A stretch of 64,000 nt of DNA. Source: Climacium dendroides. Its lineage: Eukaryota > Streptophyta > Bryopsida > Hypnales > Climaciaceae. This document shows, one piece after another, positions 46,608-59,709 of this stretch. Position 1 is the first letter of the stretch, and each line of letters begins with the position of its first letter. The position numbers were made by a program, and so were the translations under genes. The DNA lies in NCBI GenBank assembly GCA_950106755.1, contig OX467088.1:16662001-16726000 (forward strand). The letters are read 5' to 3'. The notes under the pieces were generated by a model. It was not told the origin of the DNA, made no database searches, and saw only the letters and a list, made by a program, of their open reading frames with translations.

Positions 46608-47319
46608 GGGTTAGGCATAAGAGTTAGTCAAGACCAAAATTATTAGTAGGAGTAGTTAGGAAGGTACTTTCCAGTGCAGATGTATCCGGACTTTTTGATC
46701 CGGACTTTTTGATCCGGACTCTTAGGATCTGGATTCCTTCTTTTTGTTTTCTGTCTTTTAGTGAAAGTCAAGGATATGCTTTGGGATGGCACGTATCACT
46801 CCCTTGTGGTTAGTTAGGATTCTCAGCTAGGGACCGTTGTGTCCCCGGGTTTGTTATTTAGGAGGCGACGATCAATTGTTTCCTCGGACAATTTCCGGTT
46901 GTGAGAATTCCGTCTTGATTTGAAGTAAAAATCAGTATTTCCACTTCACAAGTTAATGGGTCTATTGTATTGTACTTGTGTTGGTATGCCTAGTGGTGAT
47001 TTATCACTGATCTGTGCGAGTAGCTGAGGTTGCTGTGGTTGAGAGAAAGGAAAGAGGAAACAATCCCCGGATCCTAGCAGATCCGGTTCTATGAGTAAGA
47101 GTTGTACACTGAGGTACTGAGAGTGTGAGGAAGATAGGGAAAGATTGTTTGGAAATCATTCTCCATATGTTTGAGTAGGGTGCAGGTATGAAAACTTAGT
47201 TAAGTGGCAGTAGTCGGGATACTAATCCGGATATCTCCCCTAAGGAAGTGAGTAAATCTGAAACCATCCAGTGAGCATTACGGAGTACGTTGGAATGATT
47301 GAGTAACTGCTACTCCCTT

Positions 47320-47546
47320 AACTAGAAGAAACCAAAATTTTCGATGTCTAAGGGAACGGATTTTAGGTGACGTTGAAGAAAACAACCTATGTTTTTCTGT
47401 CAACAATTATCTCCATTAATGTTCCATTGGACATCATTATTGACATGAAAAATACAGGGGTTTTTTTTCAACGTCACCTAAAATTCGTTCCCTTTGACGT
47501 CGGCTGTTTTTTTGAATGTCACCTAAAACAAGGTTTTCTTATAGTG
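47320..47546. mobile_element. 227-bp CACTA-type MITE
   Basis: Left end AACTAGAAGAAACC (first base decayed), right end the complement of CACTATAAGAAAACC, flanked by CTT at 47317-47319 and 47547-47549. Internal inverted words GGGAACGGATTTTAGGTGAC occur in both orientations. The ends nearly match those of the 18-kb element around it, so the two could share a transposase. Confidence 0.75.
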
Positions 47547-48060
47547 CTTTAAAGCTCTTGAGCATCTCCTTATAGAATTGAGTCGGCTTAGGATTTGTCA
47601 TTGTAGTAATTGAAGAGGGTAAGGCTTCTTGCATGACCTGCTGATTTAGTGAACAAACCGGATTAGCTGTGAGGAAGTCATTACTCGGATATTTCTTTGG
47701 GTTGTGTAGAGTATAGGTGTGGGTGAATGGGCGTTTTCTCCGAGTCCCTAAATACTCGGAGGGTAGAATTTACGTGTCCTCCCTTAAATCTAAGCACGGA
47801 ACCCTCTTCCCTAAGAGGTTAAACTACTTTATATAACTGAACCGGAATACGAACTAGGCACAGGTCTTGGTTGTTCTTTCTTAGATTTCGGATAACAATG
47901 GAAGATATTTTGAAACTAAGATAAGAGAGAGATTCAGTAGATTAAAGAGGAAAGAATGATAACCGGAATACATTCCTAATCCGGATGTTTAAAGGAGTTA
48001 CAAACTAAATCCCTGTGGAACGATACACGAGTCACTTAGTGGTGTTTTTATGCCATTAGG

Positions 48061-49333
48061 AGTAATTGTGCTTTCTTGTGCTACGACAAATGTGCCAAGT
48101 CGTTTATTTGTTGCTTGTTCTTGTTTAGGCGACTACTGCGAAGAGGGTTGCCGTCTATTCCAGCTCCTATTTTGTCCATCCCTGAGGTGATTGCAACAGC
48201 AACAATGCCGTCCACAAAGTGTTGAAACATGCTAGCACTTGCTTGATGGACCTGAAAATCCTCGACTCCCTGCTTTGCTACAGCTTCTACCCCAAGTGAA
48301 TGTATACAAGAAGTTTGGAATGTTGTAGGAAGAACCATACTATTCAAAATCAAATCTGAGTGAAGAAAGAATTGGAAGAGGTGTTGGACGAAGAGAAAGG
48401 CCGAAGGTGGACTTAGGGTTTGTCTAAGTCCCATCACAGAGCGACAGCCCCACGTGGGACGTCGGGTGCTATATTTTTGAAAAGTGCACTTCGGTCGGAA
48501 CTTGACATTCGCGTGCTTCTGCAGACACCAGAATTGACATGAAGACATCAAGTCAGACATCATCTTGTCTGACTTGATGTTCAAAACGATGCGTTATTTG
48601 CCAATTTGAAATGGACAAGAAGGGGGGACCCGTCTAATGCTAAATTGGATTCTTGTAAGTAAGTAGTGCCTAAAATAGACTACAATTTTGAAGTGCGAAG
48701 CTTGCTGTCCTCCTTAGCCATGGAAAGCGGGGACTGCAAAACCCTAGAAGACATATAGTGTATGGGATCTAGTGTTTCTTAGGTTAACCCAATGCTTTTT
48801 TTAGCATGCCTGTGCAGGACTTAACGTCATACAGAACATGTCAATGTCCACATGAAGAAACTCGTAGAAATTTTCTGTGTCTTATAGGATGTTAGGCGTA
48901 GTACTAGATGTTAGACGTAGCACACAATGTCAAACATAGCATACGTAGCACATACATTCTTTTCTTCTATCCAAGCGCGTTCATGTCATGTAGAAGCTAG
49001 TGGGTGACATTGTGGTACCTGCATAGACATAAATGCGTCTTAGTGGACATGAAGGTGTCTTTCTAGACGTAGACAATGACAAACGTATGTTCACAAAAAT
49101 ATCCAGACGTTGAGAATTTCATGATTGTGATTGAGACATTTTGTACCTGTAATTTTTCACAAGATCATTGTGGTATATATTAGTATGTGCTGAATACACT
49201 TAACAGCAATGAGACCGAATTGTTCGTGCATGGCCAACCCCTACGTACGTGTCGGTGGAGGCATGAAATTGTTGCAATTGGCAATGCATTTTGAGAATTA
49301 GGCTGTTGAACCCCAATTTGCCAATCACAGTAC
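48061..49333. other. Region between the divergent CACTA genes, no clear gene
   Basis: Returns to the GACATC/GACGTC word content of the outer CACTA. A minus-strand open frame (48081-48584) has a stretch VHQASASMFQHFVDGIVAVA that could be an exon of the minus-strand gene, but I cannot place splice sites with confidence. Confidence 0.4.
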
Positions 49334-52300
49334 TTGTTGACGTTTGTGATGGACATGGAGGGCATGCGTGGACGTCGTGTTGTAAGAATCCGCATCAATG
49401 CAGACGGCCGTGTCCTTCGCCACATTCTTATAGGTGACCTCATTCTACAAACCGAGTTGAGGGTGGCACGGGATGCTTTTTTGATGAAGTCAATGATCGG
49501 GGGGGACCCACCCAACGGATACCCTCCTCATGGCATGTGGGTGGAAGATCTTATTTATGACGATGACATCATCGACAATGATGCGGACATTGTAGATGAT
49601 GACATTGAGTTCGAAGATGTAAATGGAGTACTAGAATTTGGGGACAGTGTTGTCGGCGACGCTGCAGATGACGACGACGCCCCTCTGGATGTCCAACACG
49701 GCGTCCGAAAGAGCGTCAGGCATTGAAACAGACGTTGACGGCGACAACGTTGAAGACATGCAGCATTTATATGAGCACGCAATAACAACACTGTACGAGG
49801 GGGCATCATCGAGTATTCTGTTAGCAACAATCATTATTATGAATATGTGCGTGGTCTTTTGTGTGAGTAACCATTTCACTAGTGAGCTCCTACGGTATTT
49901 GTCATCAGACTTGCTCCCAAAGAACAACAAGCTCCCTACTAGTCATTATGAGGCAAGGAAAATGATTAGGAAGTTGGACTTAGAGTACAACAACATCCAT
50001 ACATGTCCAAGTGGATGTGTGCTATTCGAAGATACGCATGCAAATCTAAATACATGCCCTAAGTGCTCGAAACCAAGGTGGGTGGAGGGCACAAACTCAG
50101 TACCAACAAGGGTTGTTCGACACTTTCCCTTGATACCGCGACTGAAACGCATGTTTAGGTCTTCGAAGATCGCTCAGATGTTGACAGATTGGACGAAGCA
50201 TGTCAGCAACGACGGCGTCATGCGGTCAGTGGTGGACAGCCCTGCTTGAAAGCATGTCAGTGGGGACATCGCCTTCGACAACTTCGGTGTTGACAACAGG
50301 AACCTGCGTCTGGCACTAGCATTAGATGGTGTCAATCCCTTCAAGCTGAGCAACACGAATTGGTCAACATGGCCGGTGCTCATTTTGATTTACAACTTTG
50401 AGCCATGGTTTGTGATGAAGAAATTCTCCATCTCCCTTAGCCTTTTCATTTCTGGGAAGCACTCCCCAACTTCTAAGAACATGGATGTGTTTTTGCGCCC
50501 ACTGTTGAAGGAACTACATGCATTGTGGGAAGGTGTGGTAGCTCAAGATTTCTCACAGCCCGAAGGTGTTTGTCGCTTTATCATGCGTGGTTTATTGATG
50601 TGGACCATATTAGATTTTCCAGCATATACTCTCATCTTTGGCTTGTCTTGCAAGGGATATAAAGGATGCCCAGATTGTGGTCCCGAGACAGATTCTAGAC
50701 TTGCGAGAACCGACGATGTGAGGGTGGATCGAAGTAACAGAGGGTCAAAGATTGTATATGGTAGCATACAAAGGTACCTAAGCCGACACCATCCTTATCG
50801 TCAAAATCGTCGCTTCAGGCCGAAGACCATGACCGCTGAAGATGTCATCCAATATGCTGCGTGGCGGCAAGCATTTTTAGATCTTGGTAGAAAAGAAGAT
50901 GGAAAGGATGACCCGGTGCATTTCACAGGGGTGAAGCGGTTGAGTGCTTTGTTTGAGCTGCCCTACTGGAAGGTGCAAAGTGGTTTAACCTAACTTTGAT
51001 ACTTTACTAGTGTCAAATGTCTGCGTGGTACATACATCAGACGTTCTTTGTCATAGTAGTGGAGCGTTGACGTCCAAGTAGATGTCATAGCAGACATCTT
51101 AGAGCAGGAATTGCAATAGTTGTAGACAGTGGCCATCTATTCAATTGTGCAATGCGGACATCTCAAGCTACATTACATGTCCCCTCAGACGTCAATGTAA
51201 ACACAAAGTGAAGTATATGTGTGTGTACTTTTTTGCAGTATTTGTTGATCCGACACATTCTGGATGTCATGCATTGCGAGAAAAATTTGTGCGAGAACAT
51301 GGTAAAGACGCTTCTTGCTATGAACGATAGCCCAAGCAGCCGCATTGATGCACAACAACTTGGAATACATGAAGAAATTTGGCTTCAAGATCCACGAAGA
51401 CGCCAAGATGATTTCTACATGCCAAATGCGCCGTATGCAATGACAGTAGACGAGCGCAAGGAGTTCGTGGATATAGTATCAAATATCCGTACCCCAACAA
51501 ACTATATAGGTGCAATTCATAAACGTCTACAGAATGGAACGTTATAGTACATGAAGACTCACGATTATCACATTCTCATGCAATAGGTGAGCATGTCATG
51601 AAACGGGACACAAAGGTTTGTAGAACTTATCCAGTCTAGAGAGGGAGTTCAAAGATTGTCACTGCTCCATGACCATTGTGGACATCATATGTCTTTGGTG
51701 ACGTCGTCAAAGACAGTCGTTTGTGTATGACAGTGCATGGGAAGATGTCGTCTTCAACATGATAGTGTTTTTTGTGGCATTGATGCACTTTCTGGTAGTC
51801 ACCAATATTCAGAACAAGAACGTTGCAGTGGATGTCCGAAACCAATGTCGGGGTGACCCTCATGCACGTCACAGAGAATTGTGATAGAAATTTAGCAATG
51901 GCACTATAACTGACGAAGATGTTGTTCATGTGTAGATTCTACCAGTGGCTGTCCGGAACATCTTGGATGAGAATGTGCGCTTGGCTATTATAAAAATGAG
52001 CAGGATTTTCCAAAGACTTTGTGAGAAGGAGGTCAAGGAGGCTGACAAAGATGTCCTCATGCAGGATGTTACTATAACAACTTGTCTCATAGAGAAAGAG
52101 TTCCCCACGACATTTTTGAACATAATGATCCATTTGCCAATGCACCTTGTTGAACAATTATTTGTATGTGGCCTAGTTCATTGTAGGTGGATGTACCCTA
52201 TTGAGCGATACATGAAGACTTTGAAGGATTATGTGCAGACTTTAGTGCATCCAGAAGGAAGCATAGCTGAGGGATATCGCATTGAAGACACGCTTGGCTT

Positions 52301-53637
52301 CTGCACGGAATACATGAGAGAGTTCCAGGGAACCGGTGAGCGTGTCTGAGATGTAGACGAAGATCCCATCATGAATGACGAGGTGATACGTAACAGGAAA
52401 CCAAAAGAGAGGGCATTATCCGACGCTTTGCATTCATATGCACATGCGTTTGTAATAGACAATGCTCTGTGCTTGGAATCTTGGCGAGAGTAAGTAACAT
52501 GCACTACTTTCTAGTGCCACTGCGGACATCACGCTATCTTGTATACACTCTTAGCAAACGTCGAAGCCAGCATTGCCCCGTTCAATGAGGTCATATGGGA
52601 AGACGCATTGATGTTCATGTTGGCACTAGTATGCACACCTCAGTAGAAGAGAATGTCCTCAACACATGATAGTTATTAAGGATCACTTGAATTCTTGAAC
52701 ATCTTCTCAAACATGCCATGCACATTGTGTGTGCCCCCCGCCCACATGAGTTCATATGTTCAATCCATTGTTCTAATTTCATTATTGTTGAGCATAATGT
52801 AGGGACTACACTACGGCAAAGTCTCGAAGATGGGAGGATCGAGAAGCTTTTCGCGTTGCGTGGCGGCGCTCAAATCTAGGAAGAGCGGTTCATTATCCAG
52901 TTGAACTAAGTGAGTTTCCATCCTTCGCGCAATGGCTGACGTCAACGGTGAGGGAGGCTAATCATTTTGAACATCCAGTGGATGAAGACACCAGACATTA
53001 TGCTCAGCTTCCAGAGCGGAAGGCAACATCCTACCGTCAAATGTACTGTCATGGCACGCACCTCCGTGTCCAAAGTTCCAAACGTGGGCTTGTTACCCGT
53101 GACTCTGGAGTGGTAACAAGTTTCATACGCCAACTTCGTTGGGGTATGTAGAATGGGAGGCCAGTGGAAACCACACAGGAGTATGTGGGGTACATCGAAG
53201 AGATTTTGGTATTGGATTATCGAAATCACTGTGTCATAGTGTTGTTGTGTGATTGGGTGAATGGCACACAGGGTAGTTGAGCTCCCAGTGTGCAACAGGA
53301 TAAGTACGGCTTCATATTGGCAAACTTCAACCATTTAGATGGAACGGTTCACGCTGATTCATTTGCCTTTCCATTGCATTGCCAACAAGTGTTCTTCTCT
53401 GACGATCTACATCGGCCTAGTTGGAAAGTAGTTTGCAGAACAGAGCTGAGGGGTAGACGTGGGTCATTGCACCCTCTTACAACAACCCCGAACATGGTGC
53501 AGTTGGTGAATGATAGGGACTTCGATGGCCTACAACCACTGCAACAAGTCGTGGACTCGATGCGCCAACCAACAAATAATGGTGGAGAGTATGTTGCCGT
53601 AGTTAGCGATGACATTGCATCTGAGGAGGAAACATAG
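49334..53637 (+). pseudogene. TNP2-like CACTA transposase (Transposase_21, DUF4218, DUF4216), broken
   Basis: Reconstructed exon blocks with GT-AG borders and consistent phase: up to 50972, 51239-51586, 51936-52489 and 52803-53637. Landmarks: LYEGASSS, YEARKMIRKLDLEYNNIHTC then PSGCVLFEDTHANLNTCPKC (zinc-ribbon-like), LALALDGVNPF and KNMDVFLRPLLKELHALWEG (Transposase_21), HILDVMHCEKNLCENMVKTL, KTHDYHILMQ, then ILPVAVRNI...RWMYPIERYMKTLKDYV...PEGSIAEGY (DUF4218), and DKYGFILANFNHLDGTVHAD (DUF4216). Nonsense codons: TGA 50247 (in place of the conserved Trp of AWKH), TAG 51545, TAG 51584, TGA 52347, TAG 53149 and TGA 53278. The N-terminal acidic part (49334-49726) is in another frame, so a frameshift or unrecognised intron lies near 49700. 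Not functional as read. Confidence 0.85.
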
Positions 53638-54672
53638 GGTGTTCACATCATTGACATGTGTTGGCTGCGCTAGAATTTTGACGTCACGTAAGATGTCTGA
53701 GAAATACAAAGTCATCAGCATGTTCATGTCTCACAAGTAGCATGAATGCATCGTGAACGTGCATTTTGTGACAGAGTCTGTCTTGCTTAGTGCTAATTGT
53801 GACATCATATGAATAGGGTGGAATTTTATCCTAATGAAGTTTGTTGAACGTGCGCAAATTGTAAGACTTCAATAGCCCAAAAATAACCCTAAACCAAGTA
53901 AACACATAAGTCATTTTGTACTACATAGAAAGGACGTGCATCATGTGCAAATTCAACCTTGGGCATAAAGTCATGTCATGCATCTATAGTCATTTTGACA
54001 TAAAAAAAAACGCCTACAATTGCTGCCACAACACCCACACGTCCAGTCAGACGTAATGAAATGCACAGTGGATAGCATGTGGTTTAAAGTTACATTCGCA
54101 GTGAGTACGAAAAGTTGACGCCAGAAGTGACGTCAATGTGGACGTCAGTACGTCACTTGTAATGTCCACGAAGACATCCAATATCGGAACATGGACAGGC
54201 CAAGTATACTGATGTGGCATGCCACGTCATCACCCGTATCCACGTCATCATGCCACGTCACACAATTTTCACCTCATCACACCACGTCGGATGCCACATA
54301 AGCTTTTAGGAGTCACCACCTGCCCGTTGTCATCTTTTTAACCTTGAGCAGTCACTTTACCTCTGCCCGCACCAAAATTCTAAATGAACTTCTGAGCTAA
54401 GTTTGATCAAAGATGATGACGTGGCCAAACATGTTTTTGTGGACATCCTTGTAAACATCTGGTGTCCACCTCGATGTCTTACATTGCATCAGTGTTTTTT
54501 GTAGCATCAATATATTGTGACTAAAATTTAGCAATGCTGTCTCAGATATCAAAGCAAAATCTTCACTTTTTTGGCCGGACAACCCAATGTCTTCTGCGAC
54601 GTATCATGTTGTCGCGGACATACGTCGTTTTTGGCTGGATGTCCAAGCGGACACAGTTTTCTTATAGTGTGA

Positions 54673-55865
54673 TGCTATGCACCAACCAATCTTTGAAGTC
54701 TTTGCTAAATTTTTTCCACTTCTTATTATTGAGGTGATAGTCAAAGTTGACCAAATTTGCATGAATATAAAAATTGTTTGCTACAAAGATCCTCCTTCGC
54801 TGAGCAAATGTAGGAGTTATAGGAGGAACAATACAACTTATATTGTGAAGGAATGTTAGTGTGGAGCTATTTGCCTCTAAACAAACACAACAAGCTTGGC
54901 TTGGTGGCGATGCTCTAACCTCATCAAAAAAAATTTGGCCATTTAACCTTTGAGGGAATGGGACTAGAAAAGTTTCTCTACTAAGGTAGAACTACCCATT
55001 ACCACACAAATTTGTCATTTAGGTACTTTGGAAAAAGCTATTTGTTAACTCCTATATTTTTTAGAGATTGAAAAGTTTTAGAAAAGTCAATTGCAAAAAG
55101 AATGAAGACATTCCAACAAGAAGTGAATTTTTTATAATTTTTCCAAGCGAAATTGTTAAACTACAAGTAGACCCTTGCTTGCTGAAGCATGAGCAAACTC
55201 TTGTTAAAGAGTGGCCTGATGTGTCCACTCCCCAAGTGCATTGCTATCACAATAATGGGTTGTAAAGATAGCAGCAATAGATGGGCCATGAAGGATCCTG
55301 TAGGTGGTGGAATTAGGTGGATGGTGGTAATAGTCAGTTCTACCTTACCTTCCATATGAGGAACACCTACTGTACTGCTTTTTATTTTCATTTTATTACT
55401 TTTCAAAAATTACCAATTTGCGGGGAACAATTTTTGATCAAAACGCATGAACTTTAGGAGTTACCCTCCATATTTAAAACAGCCTCTTACATGGGTTGCC
55501 CTGTAGGAGAACGTGTTACTTTCGTCTTTACAGTATTCTGATGAGATGAGCTGACCCCAAAGAAAACACAAGTCCTGCCAGCCAGCATACATAACATTTA
55601 CTAGCTAGGGTCTTGATATTCTAGCCACCACATATTAACCCTCCATATACACAACAGCCTCCTTAGAAAATTCATGTGTTGCACCATGGGAGAATTGAAC
55701 CTGCCTACTTCGTCTTTACACTATTCTGATGAGTGCTAGAGCCAAAATGTCCCGTCTGTTAGATCTGACTAGCTACGTCGGAGGCGATCTAAGGACTTCG
55801 TAGCATGTGACATTTGGACTAGTGATTGGGTTCAAAGCTCCGCTTGATTCTGGGTTTTCACCACT
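54673..55865. other. Intergenic, right of the CACTA element
   Basis: No gene recognised. A pair of similar phrases (ACCCTCCATAT...CAGCCTCCTTA; GTCTTTACACTATTCTGATGAG) near 55460-55540 and 55640-55735 shows a local degenerate duplication downstream of the OBAP gene. Confidence 0.5.
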
Positions 55866-57737
55866 TCAATGCTTCTCAGTGATGTCAACCTCACGAAGCT
55901 CTGATTGCAAGCTCGTCCCCTGCTGCCAAGGGTTTGCAAGAGGGTGGATGCCCATCGAAGGTCCTGTTATGTGCTTCCGACTCTCCGCGTGGTCCTTGAA
56001 ACTGACACCAAACCTCTTCTCCACACCTGCAGAACACAGACAGACACAGACACAAAAACAGGATTACATCACCGACGGACTGATGACAGACTTTCAGAGA
56101 GAAACGAAAACAGGATTTTAAAATGCATTTTTCATTTCTCATTCCATCAAATGATTCTACTGTAGAAGTTATCGAATTCCTTTTGAATGTAAGCAAGCAA
56201 TAGAATTGGTTTTGAAGCTCTGCAACCCTTAGTTTGCAAGTGTTGCTCGGACGAAACAAGTAAGAAAAATAATGCTGCTCACTTGATGCAAGGTTAGGAT
56301 TGAGTTGGCCATCCCCAGTGAAGGCCATCATCAGTTGCGGCAAACCCAGGGGTAGGGTGTCGCCTCGGTCATACTGCCAGAAGTGAAAGACCTTCCCGTA
56401 TGTTTTCGCAACCTGCAACCACACAGAACAGGCATCAGTTTTCTAGAGACCGCTTATAGAGAAGCTGTAATGAATCATTAAGGAAGAAAAAAACCGGAAG
56501 GTAACATGTACCAATAGAGATGAGAAATCACAAACCTACCAGTGATTTTTGTATCATTTTGGAAATGTAGACAGCTATTTCTTCAATACTAATGTGATAC
56601 TTGGGGTGATACTTGGGGTGATACTTGCTGATATCTATATCAAAATTAAGTGACACCTAGGTAAAATTTGGTTATTGGTATAAAAAAATATATATATTCT
56701 GGCTATTTTTACTGAAAAAGATGAAAAAATCCTTCATGAAAAATAGCCAACATCTTTTGGTTGCAGCCAACTGGCAAAAAAACTGTGCATAGAAAAACAA
56801 CTGCAACCTACATTTTTTAACAATAAGTATAAGTCTTGAAGTATATATTTGACTGTTAGATTCAAAAGTGGACTTTCTATATTTAGCTTATGCATTGAGG
56901 GATAATTCTACAATTCTGCATTTCATCTACCAACTAAAAAATGATGATAACTTTTTATAAAGGGGGAATATTCTTACCAATGATATTTGACATGAATAAC
57001 ACTTAGCACTCCAGTAGCACATGTACAATGGGTAAAAGTACACATACTTGTAAAAGTTATAATTGCATGTAAGTTCAATTCATAACAGGCACTATTACCT
57101 GACGGACACATCCCAGCTGCTAATGTGGAACAGACTCACATTCAAAGGAAATACAATGGCTATGGAATACTTCGACACAGCACTGTGAACGAAAATCCAT
57201 ACCTCGTCGAGTTCCTTAACTTCGGCCACTTTCGGAACGCCCGGCAGGAAGAGAATGCCGCCTTTCACCTCATACTCATGAGTGTGCCAGAGCTTCTTCT
57301 CCTCATCGGGCAAACCCTGGAACAGCTTCTCCGACACGATGTACTCCACCCCAATCAGACGCGCATTTTTCTCGGGGCTGTCGTAGATCAAGCATTGCCT
57401 CATATCCTGGTTGTAGTGAGTGCAGTAATGGTGCGCCTCCACTTGACGGTTCATGTCATGCGCGTAGAAGTGAAACCTGTCCAAGTATGCTCACATAGAA
57501 TTCGTTACATTTGGAGCTCAGAGGGAAGGAAGGAAGTAGCCAGTCAACAATGGAGGCTAGGGTTTCAGTCGAATTTAGAAAAACTTACGCGCAAAGATGA
57601 GCATGGATTCTGTTGATGGGGTTCAAGCTCTGTAAAGCTTTGGCTCCCATCCCCAACAAACTACTAGCCACATTGGTGGTTTCTCCGGGTACGTCCTCCG
57701 GGGTAGACGCCGGCCCTTTCCCTACAGTCCCCGCCAT
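55866..57737 (-). CDS. OBAP: Oil body-associated protein (OBAP family, DUF1264)
   Basis: Intact four-exon gene: 57737-57589, 57476-57203, 56412-56283 and 56026-55866, 237 residues. The family, studied in seeds, associates with lipid droplets and helps set droplet size; no enzymatic activity is established. Visible family features: a variable N-terminus ([20 protein letters not shown]), then [20 protein letters not shown] (exon 1/2 junction completing Ala), [86 protein letters not shown], and a C-terminal [19 protein letters not shown]. All junctions are GT-AG and in phase. I chose the ATG at 57737 because it matches the family's N-terminal length; a frame-consistent Met lies 13 codons upstream. 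The length is normal for the family. Confidence 0.92.
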
Positions 57738-59709
57738 GGCTCGATCTATCCAAACCCTGCTCCAAACCAACAACACACCTTCAAAGAATCAAATTCTGGG
57801 CACTTTCTTTAGTATTTAAAAGACAAATTTCCGCTAGCAAAACCCGAAACCTAAATCAACAAGTCCAGATTGCAAGAAGCTCCCCAGCAAGAGAGAGCTT
57901 GCATGCAAGTTCGCGTCAGGTAACGAGAACAAAACCCCAACAGCTAGCTAGGCCATGCACACTCCCCACATGAAATCTGGCAATACCTTCGCGATCACTG
58001 GACTCCAACGACTGTATGTTGCAACGAAGGAATTGGCACAAGCTGCGAAGTGTTTTTGGAGGCTAGAGCTGTTTTGGATAGGGAAGAATTGCAGAAGGGT
58101 TGCATGGCCAGGGCATGTGGGGAAGAGAGGAAGAGAGAGAGAGACACAGAGAGAGAGAGGTCGCTGTTGCCAAGTGGCTGTCTTCTGTGGCTTGCTGTGC
58201 TGCTGCCACCGCACTGCAGCTCCTTTCTCTTGCAGCCCATGCCCTCTCTCATGCGGGAGGAAGGCCGTTCCAACTTACGTGTGGAATTTTGGTAAAGCGT
58301 GCATGGGATAACATTGTTTACCAATGAGGAAGGGGGCCCTTTTTTTTTATGTCCTCGGAAAGCGAACCCATGTCTTACATGGGTGTTCAGTCAACTACAA
58401 TTCTTGAATTAACATATACATTCAATGGGATTTTTTGGGGGGTGATGTATAATTGTATATCGTTCCATCTGATAGGTTTTGGCCTGTCAGGCTTCATCCC
58501 TCCCCATTTGTGCAATGATAGCATCTACGACTTATTGTTCAACTAAAAAAATGCTAGAGACATCCCTACCAGCATGCAAGCTTGGAAATGTGAGCCTATG
58601 AGTCTTGACCTTACGTGCAAGTAAGCATTCTACAACCATTAGAGGTGTCTGTAATATACATAACTATAGCACAGGTGCCCTATAATATATCTATTCATAG
58701 TTTTCGACAATTTACTTAGGTGAAATGGTTCTTATATAGGCATCTTCAAAGCTTCTTCATTCATTTTCTTTATATTTTTCCCAAACTATTCTACCTTCCC
58801 TAGTATACATGTTGATTTTTCCACTGTCATATCTCTATCTTGGCCCCCTCACATACATTAACCCTTCATATTTGTCTTCTTCTTAAATAGATGTTGAGTT
58901 CCTACCCTTTCAAAAAATGAGGATCAAAAGTTTTTTTGGCAACGCTTGATTGTATTTGATCCTTTTTTTTTAAGAGGTGCAACCCAAACCTCAATATAGG
59001 AAGAAGACAACCCAATTAGGCCTAAATCTACCTTTTTTTCATTCCAAAAAAATCAAGTTGATTAAAATTTCAAAAGAAATTTAAGATTAGAAGTAAACTA
59101 AAGACAAAAAGGACAGTGGCTTCAAGACTTTTGGGATAATAACTCTAATAAACCTCCACTTTTGCAAGTTTCATTTTCTTTCCATTTTGCCATGAAACGA
59201 TTTAGAACTTTACATAAAGATCATAAAGCATTAAATACCAAGCTAGTCACATCACTAAAGATTACTAGACAAATATCAAACTTTGAACCTATGACAATAG
59301 TCAATGCAACAACATGGACACTTGGTTATACTCTCATGCTCTCTAAGGTGGAGGCACCTATTCCCATCACTTTAAGCAATTCCACATACTTTTGAGGTGA
59401 AATCAACATATGAAATTATCTTTTAACACATCAAAAAATCATGATTTTTTAAAAAAACTGATAATTTTCTAAATATGTATGAACATGCTATGAATTTGTA
59501 AAGTTCAAGTACAGGATGAACCTCTCTTATTGCTTATCCTCTTTGTGCATAACTTTCAGTAATGAAGTTTGTAGGTGGACCCAATTCAAAGGACATTCTT
59601 TGAAAACTAGTGTTGAAAATTGACATTTGTTAGGTGGCCATTCATTAAACCTCTCTTAGTGCATAGTCCCCACACTACGCACTAAGAGAAGTACTACATA
59701 TACATGATA
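57738..59709. other. Upstream region of OBAP and intergenic DNA
   Basis: 57738-58320 is the probable promoter/5' leader of OBAP, including a GA-rich microsatellite (AGAGAGAGACACAGAGAGAG, about 58130-58160). From 58330 on the DNA is AT-rich and no gene is recognised. A small inverted repeat CTTAGTGCATAG / CTACGCACTAAG lies at about 59657-59690. Confidence 0.5.

Larger units (their letters stand above)
44240..48060 (+). mobile_element. Retroelement-like remnant inserted in the CACTA element
   Basis: A block with a different word content (many CCGGA/TCCGG words) between the outer CACTA's divergent genes. It contains one long broken reading frame (44745-46607). A phrase near 48010, AAATCCCTGTGGAACGATAC, resembles leaders of plant LTR retrotransposons. 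I could not find clear long terminal repeats, a reverse transcriptase or a target duplication, so both borders and class are approximate. Confidence 0.45.
36340..54669. mobile_element. CACTA (En/Spm) DNA transposon, 18.3 kb, host of a TE nest
   Basis: The left end is CACTATAAGAAAAC and the right end its perfect complement (GTTTTCTTATAGTG), flanked by the 3-base duplication TGA (36337-36339 and 54670-54672), as expected for CACTA elements. Subterminal regions at both ends (36360-37300, 53640-54660) are filled with GGACATC/GATGTCC and GACGTC words in both orientations, typical of transposase-binding arrays. Two genes diverge from the centre: a TNP2-like transposase on + and a second gene on -. 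At least three later insertions lie inside it. It is autonomous-sized but with broken genes. Confidence 0.93.

Noticed and set aside
44240..48060. Complete LTR retrotransposon
   Set aside because: No pair of long direct repeats, no reverse transcriptase or integrase, and no target duplication could be found, so only a remnant is called.
57125..57616. 163-aa plus-strand frame over OBAP
   Set aside because: Antisense of OBAP exons 1 and 2, which match the family residue by residue on the minus strand.
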